Of a stretch of 64,000 nt of DNA, positions 11,301 to 26,300 are shown one piece after another. Made by a program: the position numbers and the translations under genes. Source of the DNA: Carettochelys insculpta (Eukaryota; Chordata; Testudines; Carettochelyidae); contig NC_134137.1 of assembly GCF_033958435.1 (NCBI RefSeq), positions 252,200,501 through 252,264,500 on the forward strand. The letters run 5' to 3'. The notes beneath the pieces were generated by a model. It had not been told where the DNA came from. It searched no databases and saw only the letters and a program-made list of their open reading frames with translations. Position 1 is the stretch's first letter. Each line of letters opens with the position of its first letter.

Positions 11301-14300
11301 AGCTGACCTTTGAAGTTGCTGCGGGGGAGATTTAGCTTAACAAAGTGTTGCATATGCACCGCAGCACTTCATTAGTAACCTCCTGACACCCTAATTACCA
11401 TGCCCCCTTCAAAACTGGGGGCTAGTCTAGACACAGCCTGGATATAACTAGCAACTATTTTAAGATATTATAACTAGGTAAGGCTATGTCTACACTTGCC
11501 CCTTTCTTCAAAGTGGGCATGGTAATCAGGGTGATGGGGGATTACTAATGAAGTCTTGCAATGAATATGCAGCACTTCATTAGGCAAATTCACTGCCGCA
11601 GCACCTTTGAAGTGTCAAACTTTGAAGTGCTGGCACGAGGTGTAGAAGAAGGCACTCTGAAGTGCCTGCACTACTTCCAAGTGCCTTTATCCCTCAACAT
11701 TTTGGAAGTAAAGGCACTTCGAAGTGCCAATCTTCGAAGTGCCGGCATGCCATGTAGCCGTGGGCACTTCAAAGTGTCTGCACTACTTGGATGTTGCCAC
11801 AGGGGAGAATTTGCCTAATGAAGTGCAGCACATTTATTGCAGGACTTCATTAGTAATCTCCCATCACCCTGATTACCATGCCTTGCTTCAAAGAAGGGGG
11901 CAAGTGTAGACATAGTCTAACTGTATTACATTATATTATATCCAAGGGCAATACTGAGTTAGGCACTGTGCAGAGTAAAAAGCTGATCCTTGGCCTGAGA
12001 AATTCAGGTGGGGGAAACTGCAGTCCAGAGAAATTAACACCTCGGGCTGAGGTATGATGTAATTTAATCAATCACTTTGCAAAATGACATGAAGTTTTAA
12101 ATTGAATTTTAAAGATACGTAAAATACAAGGCTGTAATTTGCAAGATTCAAATGTGGTCTGCCAGTTAAAAGTTTCTCCAAGATAGCCACTAACAGTAAA
12201 CTGCTTATACACACAAGCAGGGTTTTCAAACATTTACGACATTCCAGAAGCAGCTCAGATGCATGCGTCTAGGAAGGCTTGGAACGCTGCTTGTTCAAAT
12301 GGCCATATGTAATTTGGGATTCCTTACATAAGACTGAGTATGGAACCACAAAAACCATATAAGGCTTTGAAATCTTACCACTGCTCTTTTCCATTAACTA
12401 AGGATCAGTTTTTAGCATGTGAGCAAATTGCAGCTCTCACAAGCTAAAGGCACCTAAAGGCACTCCAGTAGCCATTGACATAAAGAGATTTTTTTTTCAT
12501 TTTGCTTATTTTAGCTTTGTTTGGGTGCTGTGGAGTGTTTCGCCGATCCTAAAGTGGTCATCTATGATAACAGACCCATTGACAAGCTTCCTGACCATGT
12601 AATATTTTGTTGACTACATGGGTTGAATAGCACTTCTTCCTTCTAATGGGCAGAACAAACAAATGAAGCAGCCCTTTTTATAACATGAGAACGAACCTTT
12701 ATATGATTCCCCCTTGCTTAGAACACAGTGTCAGAGTTGTGAAAAGTCAGCTGTCTTTCTGTATCACATAGTTAATTCAGACAGTAAACTCATTTAGATT
12801 TGTTATCAATTCACAAGAAGTGTAAAAGTCCTATTATGCAGCTCACCTCACGTAAAGAAGTGGTTTCTCGAATAAAAAACATGTTGATTATCCCAAGATA
12901 CTTGGTTATTTTTGCTCCAGGGATAAAAGAAAGAGGTGTCATCTTAACAACCGAGACAGTAGAATTGGTGCATGATGGAATAGAACGGTGACGCAAGTGT
13001 CCTTCAGCCAGTGGACTTGCTTTGTCAAGTGAAGCAACTAAAAAAGGCAGAAAAGGAAAGAAAAGAAAGTAACTATTGAGGATGATCAGTGATTTGTTCT
13101 TAAAACAATGCAACTCTTCCGTATGGGTTCCAAAATAGCTTGGTGACTATATTCAGCTGCCTGTGATGTTCAGCCATGTCATGAAAGAAAGGAAATTATC
13201 ATGCAATGCATGCAAAAAGAGCCAAAAAGCTGCAATGGAATTTTTGTGAAAAAGTGGCATTCCTGCAAAAGAAAATACTGAGGCAGCAGCTGCACATACA
13301 ACAATCAGTTATCAGTGAAGGTAAAGGAAAAAAAAGGTGGCAACATTTTGAAATAAATATCTGATGGAGGAACAAATTATTACAGGAAGAGTGTGAAAGT
13401 TATCATGTTTCCCCAGTGCAGCATTTTCCATTAAAAAGTCTTCATTGTCAACTTTCAGATAACCTTAATCTTGACTAATTTAAGTAAAATGGACAGATCT
13501 TTGACCAAAAACTACCGAAGAATAACTCACAACTTGCTAATTTAGTGATCGTTGGTTTGAATGTCGCCCAGGTGATTGCTATCTATTTCTCACCAAAATT
13601 TTTCCACGCTTATACATACACCTACACCCACAGAGTGTATATGTGATACATATACATATATGTTATACACTTAACATGCCTATTTACAGCTATATACTTT
13701 ACTGGTAACTTCTTTTCAATACATGACAACTTGAATAGAACGAACGCATTCTGCATTTAAACTACTAACTCGTAATTCCTATATTATTTTTAAACAGACA
13801 CTAGAAAGCATCTGACGTTTTTGCATTCAGGTGCTGGTTGTGCTTTCAAATTGCAATGCCACTACTGGGCAGGAAACTCCACCCTCCACCACTGGGAAAT
13901 CAGAGATATGTCTCAGATTATCATAATGTGGTAGAAACATCCGCCTACTTGTCTTAATTGATCCACGCCTTATGGTCTGAGCTTTCAGTTTAATGAGCTC
14001 TATCCAGCTGTTGCATCTGTCTGCAAAGGAACTGTAATCAACTGACGTTGCTGAAAACACAGACAGAAAAAAAACAAAAGAAAAAACAAAGAAAAAATAT
14101 GGATGATGTCTCTTGCCCACCTCAATGATCCTTCTGATGAAGCAATTTTCTGTATCAGAGAGAATGAATATCCCTTCCACATCTGTTTAAAGGAAAAGTT
14201 AATATGTCCAGCCCTAGCCTATGTTGTCCAAAGCAATGTACAGATTACTGGTGATGTCACAGCTGTGAACCAACTGACTGGGACTTCATCACTGGAGAAA

Positions 14301-17300
14301 TGTGTAAATAAAATAACCTCCCCTTGTTTTAGTTGCTTCACCTGTTTTAGTTTATTAATGTTATCTTAGCTCTGTTTAATCTCAATTTGTATTCCTAGTC
14401 TTTTTTCCACAAGGAGTTGCTGATCTGAATTTAAGTTCCGGATTGAAGCTATCAATCACTTCCCCTGCTTTTGAGTTAACAGTAGAAGCCTTGAGTTGAA
14501 ACAACCTCTAAATTTTTAATGTGCAAGTATTTTCATTTTAAAACATCATTTTCCTCCACAAAAAAGACATTTATACAATTAAAATTGAAGGGCTGTTTTT
14601 CAGTTATGACACTGTCTTGTTTTTAGATTAGTACCCACGAAAGTGGTTGTGAGAACAGTTTCAAGCATCTAACAACTCTTTAATAACTGATAATTAGCAT
14701 ATTATAAAATCAAAGGAATACAAATTAATATTAAAGTAAGCAAATTAAATGGTACCAGTTTTCCTCAAGGGACTACTTGTCTTGCACATATACACAGAAA
14801 GACTCTTAAGTAGTGCAAATAATATGAACTATCTTTTGTGTTTTTTTTAAATACTCTATTAATAAACTGTATCAAACCACGCATTGTTAGGCAACTGGTA
14901 AACACTTCCTGCGTGAAAGAAGACAACCCAAAGCATGAGCCAGTGGCCCTAAGAGTGTATACCTTGTTCTGGCTTTTTGGTTAAATTAATTAAACTCACC
15001 TCTCTGTGCAGCTGGTATACCTGTGTGGGAACTTGCATTCTCCAGGACTTCTAGCAAGACAAAATGAATTCCACTCATGTAACATATGAATAATATTAGC
15101 TGCACAGATATGTTGTACAAGGGATCTTTTTTCCTCTAATAAAAGGTTTTATAGCATAAACTGACAGAAAAAAAACCCAACAACTCTACAGTTGTTTTAG
15201 GATCTCAATACAAACATGATTCTACTCTGTGGATTTGATGAATGCACTTTTGTAGAATAATACAATCAATCAACTTCACCGTTGGCTGTGTCTACACTAG
15301 CATTCCTCTTTTGAAAGAAGCATGCAAATGAGGGAAATTGAAAATGTAAATGAGGTACAGATTTATGTATCTGTTGCAAATTCCTCTTTTGAAAGAATAT
15401 GCAAATGATGTGTCAAGTATGTAAATCTGCACCTCATTTGCATTTTCAATTTCCCTCATTTGCATGCCTCTTTCAAAAGAGGAATGTTAGTGCAAACATA
15501 GCTGTCACGTCTAAAACAACCACTACGATATAAAACTACACATACTCCCTGGCACTCAAGAAGTACTTGAGTACCTTTCAGAGCAAATTGCTAACCAAAA
15601 AAGAGAGAGAGAGAATCTGCAGATGGGTAATATTAGAGTGTGATTTATGAAAAAAGATTAAGTGAACTTAACCTGTATAACTTAGCTAAAAGATCACAGT
15701 AGGCAGGAAAAGAGTTTAACAGCCTGTATACGCAATGGACCAGATTAATAGCAAATCTAGTTAACTAGGTGCACATAAATGCAGAACATACAGAATATGC
15801 ACAGAACAACTATTGCATAGAGAAGGTGGTGGTAAAAAAAAAAAATGCAAAATTCTAATCCCAATTAAGATATTTAAATTACATTTGAGCATTCTCCAAG
15901 CTTTATTACAACAGCTGATGGGGAACGGATTAAGGTTGTATGTTCGAACACAAACCTGATAATTTTTTTAGCTTTTTCACATAATAAACTTGGAATTATT
16001 CATCATCAGCTGTCCAAAATTTAGTAAGACTTCCAATAATTTTTCATGTTAGCTTTTATTAGCTAGGCAAGCGGGAAGGATGGCATATTGCACTGTCTGT
16101 GGACTCACTTGTGACTCAGAAATACAATGTACATCCACTTTTCCTTTGGCTCCTAGGAAGAATTACTCTGCACCATATTTATACTTAGCAAAGCAACACA
16201 GCATGAAGACAGCAACACTTGCTGATACTTTGGGGCAGAGTGCACTATCACCCACGCAGGTGAACAAGACAGGGCTGAGATAAATAACAGCCTCGAGGAA
16301 GCTGCTTCTTCCCTTGGGGGCATCCATGATCTGAGTAAACATCTATAATAACCGAGATGCCGAAATTATGAGTTGCTGTTATATAAGAAATGCCCATCGG
16401 GGTCTTTGTTTAAAAAACAAAACACAAACAAATAGAATATCATGGGACAAAAAGGCCCTAGTTACAGTCCTTTCACAAAATTTTTAAAAGGCCGCTGTGA
16501 AAACTCTTCAAAACGTGTTGCAAAATACCTTTCTAGTGAAAAGTGTTGAGCAAACTAAACACGAGAGGAGGGTTTAAATCAGTTCCTCCTGAAATATTTT
16601 AAGTCAAGATGTATTTAAGTAATTATATAAAATTCAGATTTATTTGAAGTGTGAGAGTTTTAACTTGCATGAAACTCAAATAACTGAGCAATTTTGTTCA
16701 CATTTTGAAAACTAAAAAGGTCAGGCTAAGATGAGTATTCCTTCCCCCAAAAATAGAGAACGCATTGTATGTGCGCAGACTGCAGTGCCAACATATAGTT
16801 CTACTGGGGATTCACAAGGGCTCAGCAGTACAACAAGCAGACACTGACTTGATGAATCAGGGTGACTTACCCAGTGATTGCTAAGAAATGTAGATCTACA
16901 ATCAATTTCTACCCCAAGCTGAAGATTTTTTTTCTCTGCTTGGTAATGTGGTCTGCTTCAAGAAGATTCTACTTTCTGTCAAATTATTCAAGATTCTAGT
17001 GGACAGGTTAATATTCTGGCCTCAAATCATCAGTTATTGAAGGTATGCCCTCTGGGAAAAATCCATCCATTGATGGCTCCTCATTGGACTTTAAAAGCCT
17101 TTTTACAGCTTATTATTGCTTTATTCCAAACTCATTTTACACAAGTAATACACTAAAAGCTTTTTTATCTGGCATGCTAGAAGTAGTGGTGGGTGCCAGT
17201 AAGTGAAGAATTCCAGTTAAGTCAGAGGGAGGTAGTTTGGGTGACGAAGGGGGCTTGGGATAAGAGAAGTTTCAGAGTGTCAGATCTAGGCAGCATTCAC

Positions 17301-20300
17301 TTTGGACAGGTTGCAACTGCATTGTTCTTGGGGCAGGGTGAAGGCAGAACACAAAGCCCCCCACGGCTGCTCCTCTGCCCAGGGGCAGCAGGGATATGCC
17401 TCTGCTTCTGGGGAGCCATGCTGAGGTAGAAAGGGAGAGTGTTTGTCCCCATACCAACCAGACTATAAACTGGACTGAAGATTAGAAATGCTGATTTAGA
17501 CAAGTTTTTGGCAAAGGTGCCATTCTGGGACTAGGGTGGGGGTGGAGGAGCAGGTGCGCTGCATGCTGGGATGCCACTTGCTCTTCTTCACATTCTCCTG
17601 ACTATTAGCGAGCAAGGGGACAGTACACGGCTTGAGTGAATGCCTCACACTCTGCTGGTGAGGGAAGGGGCAGAGGGGTGATTCATACAACATATGTATC
17701 TTCCACTTGCTCCCTGATAGTTAGGGGAATGGGAAGAAGTCTGCTGCCCAGCCTACCTTCCTGAAATAGCACACTTAGCTTTTGAGTTGGTATGGGGCCA
17801 GATACCAGCTTTTACTGTAATAATACTGGGGGGTGGGAGGGAGTGACACACTCAAGACATTCACACAGCTCACAAAATTGTTTGGGAAGAAATGCTACAA
17901 GCCTCAGGACCGTAGGACTGTCTCTCACTTGTTGAATATACTCTATCCTCCCTCACAAGACACTCTGTAGTACTTTGCAACAAACTCCCCATGGATTTTA
18001 TGAGGCATCACTTATCACGCGAATTCTACAGAACAATCATGAAACACACCGAAGAAATGACTGGCCTTAGAATATTTTGTATCTATAGCCACATGATGCG
18101 CTTTTCCCACACAGTTCACCCTTGCTGAATTTTCCTGTAGATCTTGCTGCTCTATCAAATATCAGCTCTTTGTGACTCTTTTTCTTTCTTATGATAGATG
18201 GTTTATTTCCACCTTCAAGGTGTTATACACAGGTCTTTCATTTTCAGTTTTTATTTCATATATTCTTCCCAGAATTTATCAGTGTTTATTACTAAACCAA
18301 CAAAAAGAGGTGCAAATTGGTGCAAAAATCTACTACTACTAGATAAATGTCAGGAGGTTATTTTGGTGGACAGAAGGATAGAACAGACAACCATTCAGCA
18401 GATTAATGTGTTCATGAAAGAAATTCCATTTGATTTGTTGCAGAACTATAACAGACCTCCAAACAAAATGATACCTAGTAGTTTAAGAAAACAATATATT
18501 AAACAGTGTAAGCTCCAAATAAAATTTCTCCTTTGAATAAAGTTTACTCTTGTAGACTTAGAACTATTAGCCCATAAATGCTTACCTTTAATAATTGGAA
18601 CACATCATTTGCAGCACATACACTTAACTTCACCTTTCTCTCCTGCTTTTGTTTTCTCAAAACTTCCAAATACTTCCTTGCTCCAAAATGTATTCTGATA
18701 CAGATTTTTCCTCATTTTAATGTGCCAGATCTTTAAACCATTATTTATTAACAGCTTGAAATGTGTACATGTCGGACATGATTCATCAGTATGTTCAGAT
18801 CTGTACACATTTCAGCGTTTATCGACTATGTATATATTCTGGACAAATACACAGCCTTACTGCAAATCGGTAATTTTGCACATACATACCAACTAATGTA
18901 TTATAATAATAATAATAATGTATATTCCATGCAATGTATTGTATTTTTCCAATAAAACAAGTTATTTTTATATAACTGAACGATACAAGAGTAGGAAGAA
19001 GATCAGAAAAAAAAGATTAATGCTTTTATAAAACCAAGGATTTTTCAATAAAAAGTGGTTTAAACTGAAAATGAAGGGGCTGAGTTATACAGCAGTTATA
19101 TCTAGCCTATGGAATTTCCTGCTTGGCCTTAGGGAAGAATAAACTACTAAGGCTATGTCTACACAAGAGGTTTTTCCTGGCAAAACCTGGGCTTTTGATG
19201 GGAAAAACCATGGAGCATCTCCATGCAAAATGCACTTTGTCAACAGTTTGTCAACAAAACCTGGCACACCCACTGGTAGCATTATACCTCTCCCTGTTCA
19301 GGAATAACGCCTCTCTGGACAGTGTTCTGTAGACAAAACAGCCATGTAGACACTCCAGGACCCTTCTGTCAACAGACAGGGCCTCCAGTTCACTGGGAAG
19401 TCCTGTTTGCAGAGCTTCTGCTCAGCCATTCTCTCGAGAGAGGGCCAGGCAGCCTCAGTGCTCTCTGTTGATAGAGCAGATTGCTCTTAGCACCCCATAT
19501 AAAAGTAGATTGAATCTGTTGACAGAAGTTTTGCTGGGAAATCCCTTCCAAGAGCGACTTCTGTCGACAGAGGCTTCTCATGTAGACACAGCCTAACAGG
19601 AGAACCTAAAAACATATTTAACTTAGCCCTACCGTACTCTGGCATTAAGGGAAATTGGCAGGCATACAGGCTATGTCTACATGAGAAGCATCTGTCGACA
19701 GAGGAATCTCGACAGTTTGTTGGAGATGTTAGCAGTGCTGCAGTGTAACTGGCACTGGAACACAGTGTGGTTTCAAATCTAGACCTGGATATATCATGTT
19801 TCTTTCTGAAAAGGACTTGAACACAGTGGCTACGTCTACACGTGCACCCAACTTCGAAATAGCTTATTTCGATGTTGCGACATCGAAATAGGCTATTTCG
19901 ATGAATAACGTCTACACGTCCTCCAGGGCTGGCAACGTCGATGTTCAACTTCGACGTTGCTCAGCCCAACATCGAAATAGGCACAGCGAGGGAACGTCTA
20001 CACGGCAAAGTAGCACACATCGAAATAAGGGAGCCAGGCACAGCTGCAGACAGGGTCACGGGGCGGACTCAACAGCAAGTCGCTCCCTTAAAGGGCCCCT
20101 CCCAGACACACTTTCATTAAACAGTGCAAGATACACAGAGCCAACAACTAGTTGCAGACCCTGTATATGCAGCACGGACCCCCAGCTGCAGCAGCAGCAG
20201 CCAGAAGCCCTGGGCTAAGGGCTGCTGCCCACGGTGACCACAGAGCCCCGCAAGGGCTGGAGAGAGAGTATCTCTCAACCCCCCAGCTGATGGCCGCCAT

Positions 20301-23300
20301 GGAGGACCCCGCTATTTCGATGTTGCGGGACGCGGATCGTCTACACGTCCCTACTTCGATGTTGAACGTCGAAGTAGGGCGCTATTCCCATCCCCTCATG
20401 GGGTTAGCGACTTCGACGTCTCGCCGCCTAACGTCGATTTCAACTTCGAAATAGCGCCCAACACGTGTAGACGTGACGGGCGCTATTTCGAAGTTACTGC
20501 CGCTACTTCGAAGTAGCGTGCACGTGTAGACGCAGCTAGTCTGTCCCTGCTTACATTTGCAATTAAACTGTGCTTCAACTTGGATTCAGCTACATTTCTT
20601 ACTGATGCTCCTTATCATATATCAGTAATTTTCATAGTGTAGGGCAGTCTAAGAAACAATCTGGAATTAGCACTGAAAGTCAATTTTAAATTAAACTATA
20701 AATAATCCAAATTTTGGAACTACTAGGGCTGCAGATTTTTTATACACATAATTCTTAGTTTCTTTTCCCTCTTTCACGTATGATTACAATACTAGAAAGG
20801 TAACTTGAATTCATACTAATATTCTGTTATTTACTTATATAAGTTATGGTTTTAAAAATCTATGGTACCTTAACAGTACTCAATTTGATATTTTTAAAAA
20901 CATCTCTAATTTCAAGAAATTCACATTTCCAGAAGACCATTCTTTAAATACTAGAATGTATATTTCGAACACATTTTGAATTGGTATAAAGATACTACTT
21001 TTTCCCCCAATTACATTGTGAAAAGTCATCAGAGCAAAAAAGAGTGGGTGCAACCAACATCATCATCAAGTTCAGGACTGGTCCCCCCTCTTGTCTGTCC
21101 ATTCATACACCTGTCTGATATTACAGCTAAAAATGCTGGTAAACAAAGTATGACCTCCTTACTTCTAAGACAATAATTCTTAAACTATGTTCTGTGGAAC
21201 ACTGGTGTTCTGAGAACAACTCAGAGGTGTACCACAAGTGTTTTGACACTTTTTTATATCATACACTGATGGCCTACATTTTCTGTTATTAAAACCAGAT
21301 ACAATGTTACTACTTCATTGCTGTGATACCTGATTAAATTGTTTCTTTTTGTTTTTGCTGTATAGGTTGCTGTTTAGTGCTTTTTGTTTTTGTTCTGATA
21401 ATATTTTTTCTTCAAAAAATGTGTTATCATTTGGTGTCCTGTGGTCTCAAAAAGTTTAAGAAATCCATGTTCAAAATTACTCCAGGACATACATTGGCAT
21501 CCTGAGGAGTGCTCCCATTTGCTACTGGTCACATGCAGACTTACTGGGAGAGGAAAAACAAGATGCCCAAACTCTATTAGAGAACCAGGGAGTGAAAAGA
21601 CTTCCACTTGTCCACAGATTGCTATTAACCCCAGACTTGTGCTCAGTTTTTGGGACTCACTCACTTTTTGGCCGTGTCTACACTAGCCCCAAACTTCGAA
21701 ATGGCCATGCAAATGGTCATTTCGAAGTTTACTAATGAAGCGCTGAAATACATATTCAGCGCTTCATTAGCATGCAGGCAGCTGCGGCACTTCGAAATTG
21801 ACGTGCCTCGCGGCTCGTCCCGATGGGGCTCCTTTTCGAAAGGACCCCGCCTACTTCGAAGTACCCTTATTCCCATGAGCAGATAGGAAGAAGGGGACTT
21901 CGAAGTAGGCGGAGTCCTTTCGAAAAGGAGCCGTCGGGACGAGCCATGTGGCGGCAAGGCACATCAATTTCGAAGTGCCGTGGCCGCCCGCATGCTAATG
22001 AAGCACTGAATATGTATTTCAGCGCTTCATTAGTAAACTTCAAAATGGCCATCTGCATGGCCATTTAGAAGTTTGGGGCTAGACAGACACGGCCTTCTGG
22101 ACCCAAACTCTGCTACAGTGTTACAAGTAAACATCGTCTTGAAAAGCCTAGGAAAAAGCTGCCAGAGAATAATACCATCAAGCTAGTACATGAGATAGGA
22201 TAAGCATTTGACCAACAAACTAATGAAATTAGCTATATGAAAAGTACAATTTAAAAGTGCAAATGTGTTTTCTTCCCACTAATTTTTCAGTTATAATAAT
22301 CTTTATGAACACCACCATTGTGCAGACAGAAATGTGGCTTTCAAGTTGACTGTGTGTGTCCCTTTAATGTACTGTTGTGGTAAAGTAACTACAACCACCA
22401 CCTTCTGCAACAGTAAAGTGTATTATGAAAGTTTTAAAATGAGAGCATATGTGCAAGTTGCAGAGACGATAACTCTTTTTTCATTAGTGGTTAATATACT
22501 GAAAAAAATCTCTGCCAGTACATTAAAGCTAATGAACAGTAAGTAAAATATGGGGGATTATTATAGCAGCTAATTTACTTCTGAGGTAATTATATAACTA
22601 CGCTGAGGCCCTGGTGCCTACATGTATGCATCAAAATGCATCAAAAGAGATTTAATAAATGTCTAGTTAGAAGCCTCCAAAACAGTGAACTGTACAATAT
22701 TACAATATGCAAAGAACACTGAAAGAGGTAACATTTACATGTGAGTAGACTACCCTCTACTGGTCAATGGCTAGTATGCAAAGAAAGAATTCTAATGTTA
22801 ACCATTTGAAAAGAAATTGAAGACTCACTATGATATTAGTAATACTATATCCATATTGAAAGAATGCTAGTTTGTTTAATAAAATACTGAAACCCAAGGA
22901 AGTACTTCTTATATAGGGATGCCATCACGCTCAATTTAATGGAGAAGTTAGGGAGTCATTCACCGAAAGAATTGAATGTAATCTTTGGAGAAGACTCTCC
23001 TGCTGTCTCACAACTGTTATCTTCAACCTTCCCTTCATGTGATAACAGGTGGGAAAGAGAGAATTGAAGGGGGGGGGGAAAAAGAGTGGAGATGGCAATT
23101 CCTGGGAATGATAATGGCAACCATACTTTCCCGTTCCTTTTCAACTGTTCTTTTATAACTGTTATAACTATACTGTTAAAGCATTGACTCTCAAACACAT
23201 AGGAGATCTAGGGCACTGACTGAGGGATATACCAGAATATGTGGAAGGCAATGAGTAAAACAACCAAAGAGGATTTTGAAATATCCATGTCAAGTTTAAA

Positions 23301-26300
23301 ATAAAGGGAAACCATCTCAGTTTTGTATGTCTACAAGACCTTTCATAGAAATCACAGCAATGTGACCTCAAGGGACCTCAAAAAGTCAGCTACTCCATTC
23401 CCCTCTACTGAGGAAGGATTAACTATAACAGAACCATCCATGACAAGTGTGTGTCTAGCCTGTTCTAAAAACTCCAGTGACAGAAAATCCTCATGCTCTC
23501 TAAATGACCTGTTCCAGGGCTTAATTTTCTATCATGAAGGCTAGCTCCTAAAGGAGGGGACGGTAGTGAGGTACCCAGCTTACCTGTGACAGACTCCCAC
23601 TAAGGAGAATGAGCAAACCCAGACCACTTGGGAGAGTTAATCGCTTAACTAGCTGGGTGGTAATTAACCAGTTAAAGAACAACTCAGCCTTATAAACAAT
23701 CATGATGGCTCAGAAAGTAAGCCAGAGATCAAAGAAATGCTCCCAAGCAAGGGGTTTCTCAGGGTGATGGATCTCACCAAGAAAGGAAGAATGATGCTTG
23801 CAGGAACAGGCTCTAAAAAGGAAGAGCTGTGAATGCCAAGCCCTAGCAAAACCTGGTCCCAGCAGAAGGACCTCAACAAGTAATAGCCAGAGATCCAGAC
23901 CACAAAGGGATCACATGCTGCTCCAGAGGACTGCTGTTGTTTAAATTCTGTAGGTACCCTGAACCCAGATGAAGAACCTTTCCTCAGCAGATAACAAGTG
24001 GCCAAGGTTCAAAAGGACCCCATTTGTAAGGGCCTGGATGGAGGTGGACTTAAATGGCACTGATTGACTATGATTGTCTGCCCTTTCCTCCAGCCCCCGG
24101 CTTCCCAGCTAGGACACTGGGGTAGAGGTTGAATTGTAGGAATATGTACCAATTTTGGCTAAATGAAACTAGACCTCTGAAAGAGCACTGATGTATATAT
24201 TAATTTAAAATGAAGGAAAATAAAAAAAGCTTTGCTGGATTTACAGAAAGCGTACTAAAGGTAACAGAGTGTTGTACAACTGTGATTCTATACTGGACCA
24301 CCACCAAAGGGGTGCTCCATGAGTGAGTCCCCACCATTCCCATCTTCATTACAGTTAGGCATTTTTCCGAATATCTAACCTGAATTTCCCATTTTAAATT
24401 AAGCAAATTCTTGTGTTTTCCTCAGTGGACTTGAGATCAACATTCTCTTCATATCACCCTAACCTATACTTTTCTAGACTGAACTTGCTGAGTTCTTCCA
24501 AGCTTTCCTGGTACAGGCAGTAATAAAGTTAAAATGATCACAGCAGAAAAGAACCAAAAATCAAACCTCCAAAGCAAAGAGGCTACTGCTCTTAACTGAC
24601 CATACGGACCTTGTGAAAAATCAGAACTACGGTGAAACTTCTTGTATAGCATATGTGACATTATTCAACTCGCAGAAGCAATAGCTCTCTAACCACCCAC
24701 AAGGAAACACTCATTAAACCAATTATTTCCTTCACGTATTAAACTTTTTTCATCCTAAAACAATTTAGGCCAGAATCACAGCTACTGTACATAGTGAAGT
24801 AAATACAGCTGATTTACAGGATCTGACAATCTGGCCCTTTAATCCACTTATACAGGCAACTCTTCATCCATTGTTGAAATGCAGTTTCTTCTGGGGTACA
24901 ATGCATTAGTTCTTTAACAAACAAAAGCACCAATAAACAGCAATACAATAGCCATTTGTCAGGGAACTTTATATCTTCTTTCAACTTGCTCCCTCTTAAG
25001 TACTGAACACTCTGTTTGAAAAAATTCTTCAAGGAAAATTATGAGCCATTCTGCTCAGCCCAAGAGTCAAAGTTCACAAGATGAAATCTTCTTTGCCAAG
25101 AATAAATTGTGAAATGTATTTTATTAAAGTTATGTGGATTTCTGAGCCCGATACTGTGGAGAGTCATGTTACATGTGCTACTTGCAGAAACACACCAGCC
25201 TGGGGAGGGGCTACAGAAGTCCAATAAGGTAAATGCTGTACAGCTAGGAAGAGTCCACTCAGGAAAATTTAAGTACAGCAAATGGAGCAGAATATGAGAA
25301 ATTCTTGGTAAGCAACAAATGAGAAAACAGAGAAAGAGGAGAGAAGTGTGCCGACCAATTCTTTTCACGTAATATTTGAGAAATCTGACTGAAGGGCAGA
25401 GCATTTCATCACATCTGAAGTAGCACAGAATGTCAAAGCATGGTACCCTAGATGCTTTCAAGAGAATACAATCCACCAGCAATGAGGGAGGGAGGGAGGG
25501 AAACGCTAAATTTTTTTTATTTCTCATTTAACCAACCTTTAGCAGGTGAGAATGGTTGAGAGACAAGAGGATCAGAGCAAAGTTCCAATGGAAATTGTAG
25601 CTGCTCTTCGTTGTCTGTAGAGGCTTCAACAAAGGAGAAATACACACATACTTTAAACAGAGATTTATCCAATTCCCCAAAATCTTGCCAATATAAACAA
25701 ACGCTATAGATATAATTTAATAAGGACTGACTAGAACACATTTATTCACCATAAATACATAATCATGGACTTTGAGTACTGATAAGCAATTAGATGTTTG
25801 CTAATAAATACAGCTGCAAAACTGCTTGGACAGAATCTGAATTCCACTCAGTAGGGCTTGATTTAAATAGGACTATTTTAAAACAACCGACCATGTGCTT
25901 TAGGTCTACCTTCCTCAATTAATCGTATCCAACAGCAGTTTTTTCTTACATTTTATCTAATAAAAATTACTATTATTATAATTATACTATTATATTATAA
26001 TATTATACTATTATTATACCTCGTTCTTCTGTTTCTTTCTTAAAAAGTGAATTCAATGTTAGTGAAAGAAGCTGGATAGGCTTGCATACTTAAATCTGCT
26101 CTCCACAAAAAGGGGCAGAAGAAAGCCAGCCCCGCCCCTGCCCTCCCCCACCCCAAACCAGTTAATGACTTGAACTCTTTCAACCTTAGCTTTGAAAAGC
26201 CACCTCTAGAGGTAAAAGAACAACTGAAACCTCCAAGCTCAGTCCATTTTTACAGAAAGAGCAAAAAGTATAGAAATTGTGACCTGAACTCAATACGTCA

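Larger units (their letters stand above)
9324..12846. other. C2CD5 intron with two MITEs
   Basis: 3.5 kb. Apart from the inverted-repeat elements at 11088 and 11482 I see nothing recognisable. Confidence 0.6.
15051..25536. other. Large C2CD5 intron (10.5 kb) rich in DNA transposons
   Basis: Holds MITEs at 15284, 19151, 19669, 19830 and 21670, a hAT-like element at 21175 and a CR1 tail at 23343. Stretches 15504-19150, 22095-23342 and 23540-25536 hold nothing I recognise. Confidence 0.6.

Noticed and set aside
16080..16283. 67-residue plus-strand ORF with a CxxCxxxC start
   Set aside because: Isolated in intron, no splice context and no similarity I recognise; likely chance.
20152..20454. 100-residue plus-strand ORF
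   Set aside because: It lies entirely within the compound MITE at 19830-20537, has no recognisable domain and runs through the terminal inverted repeats.
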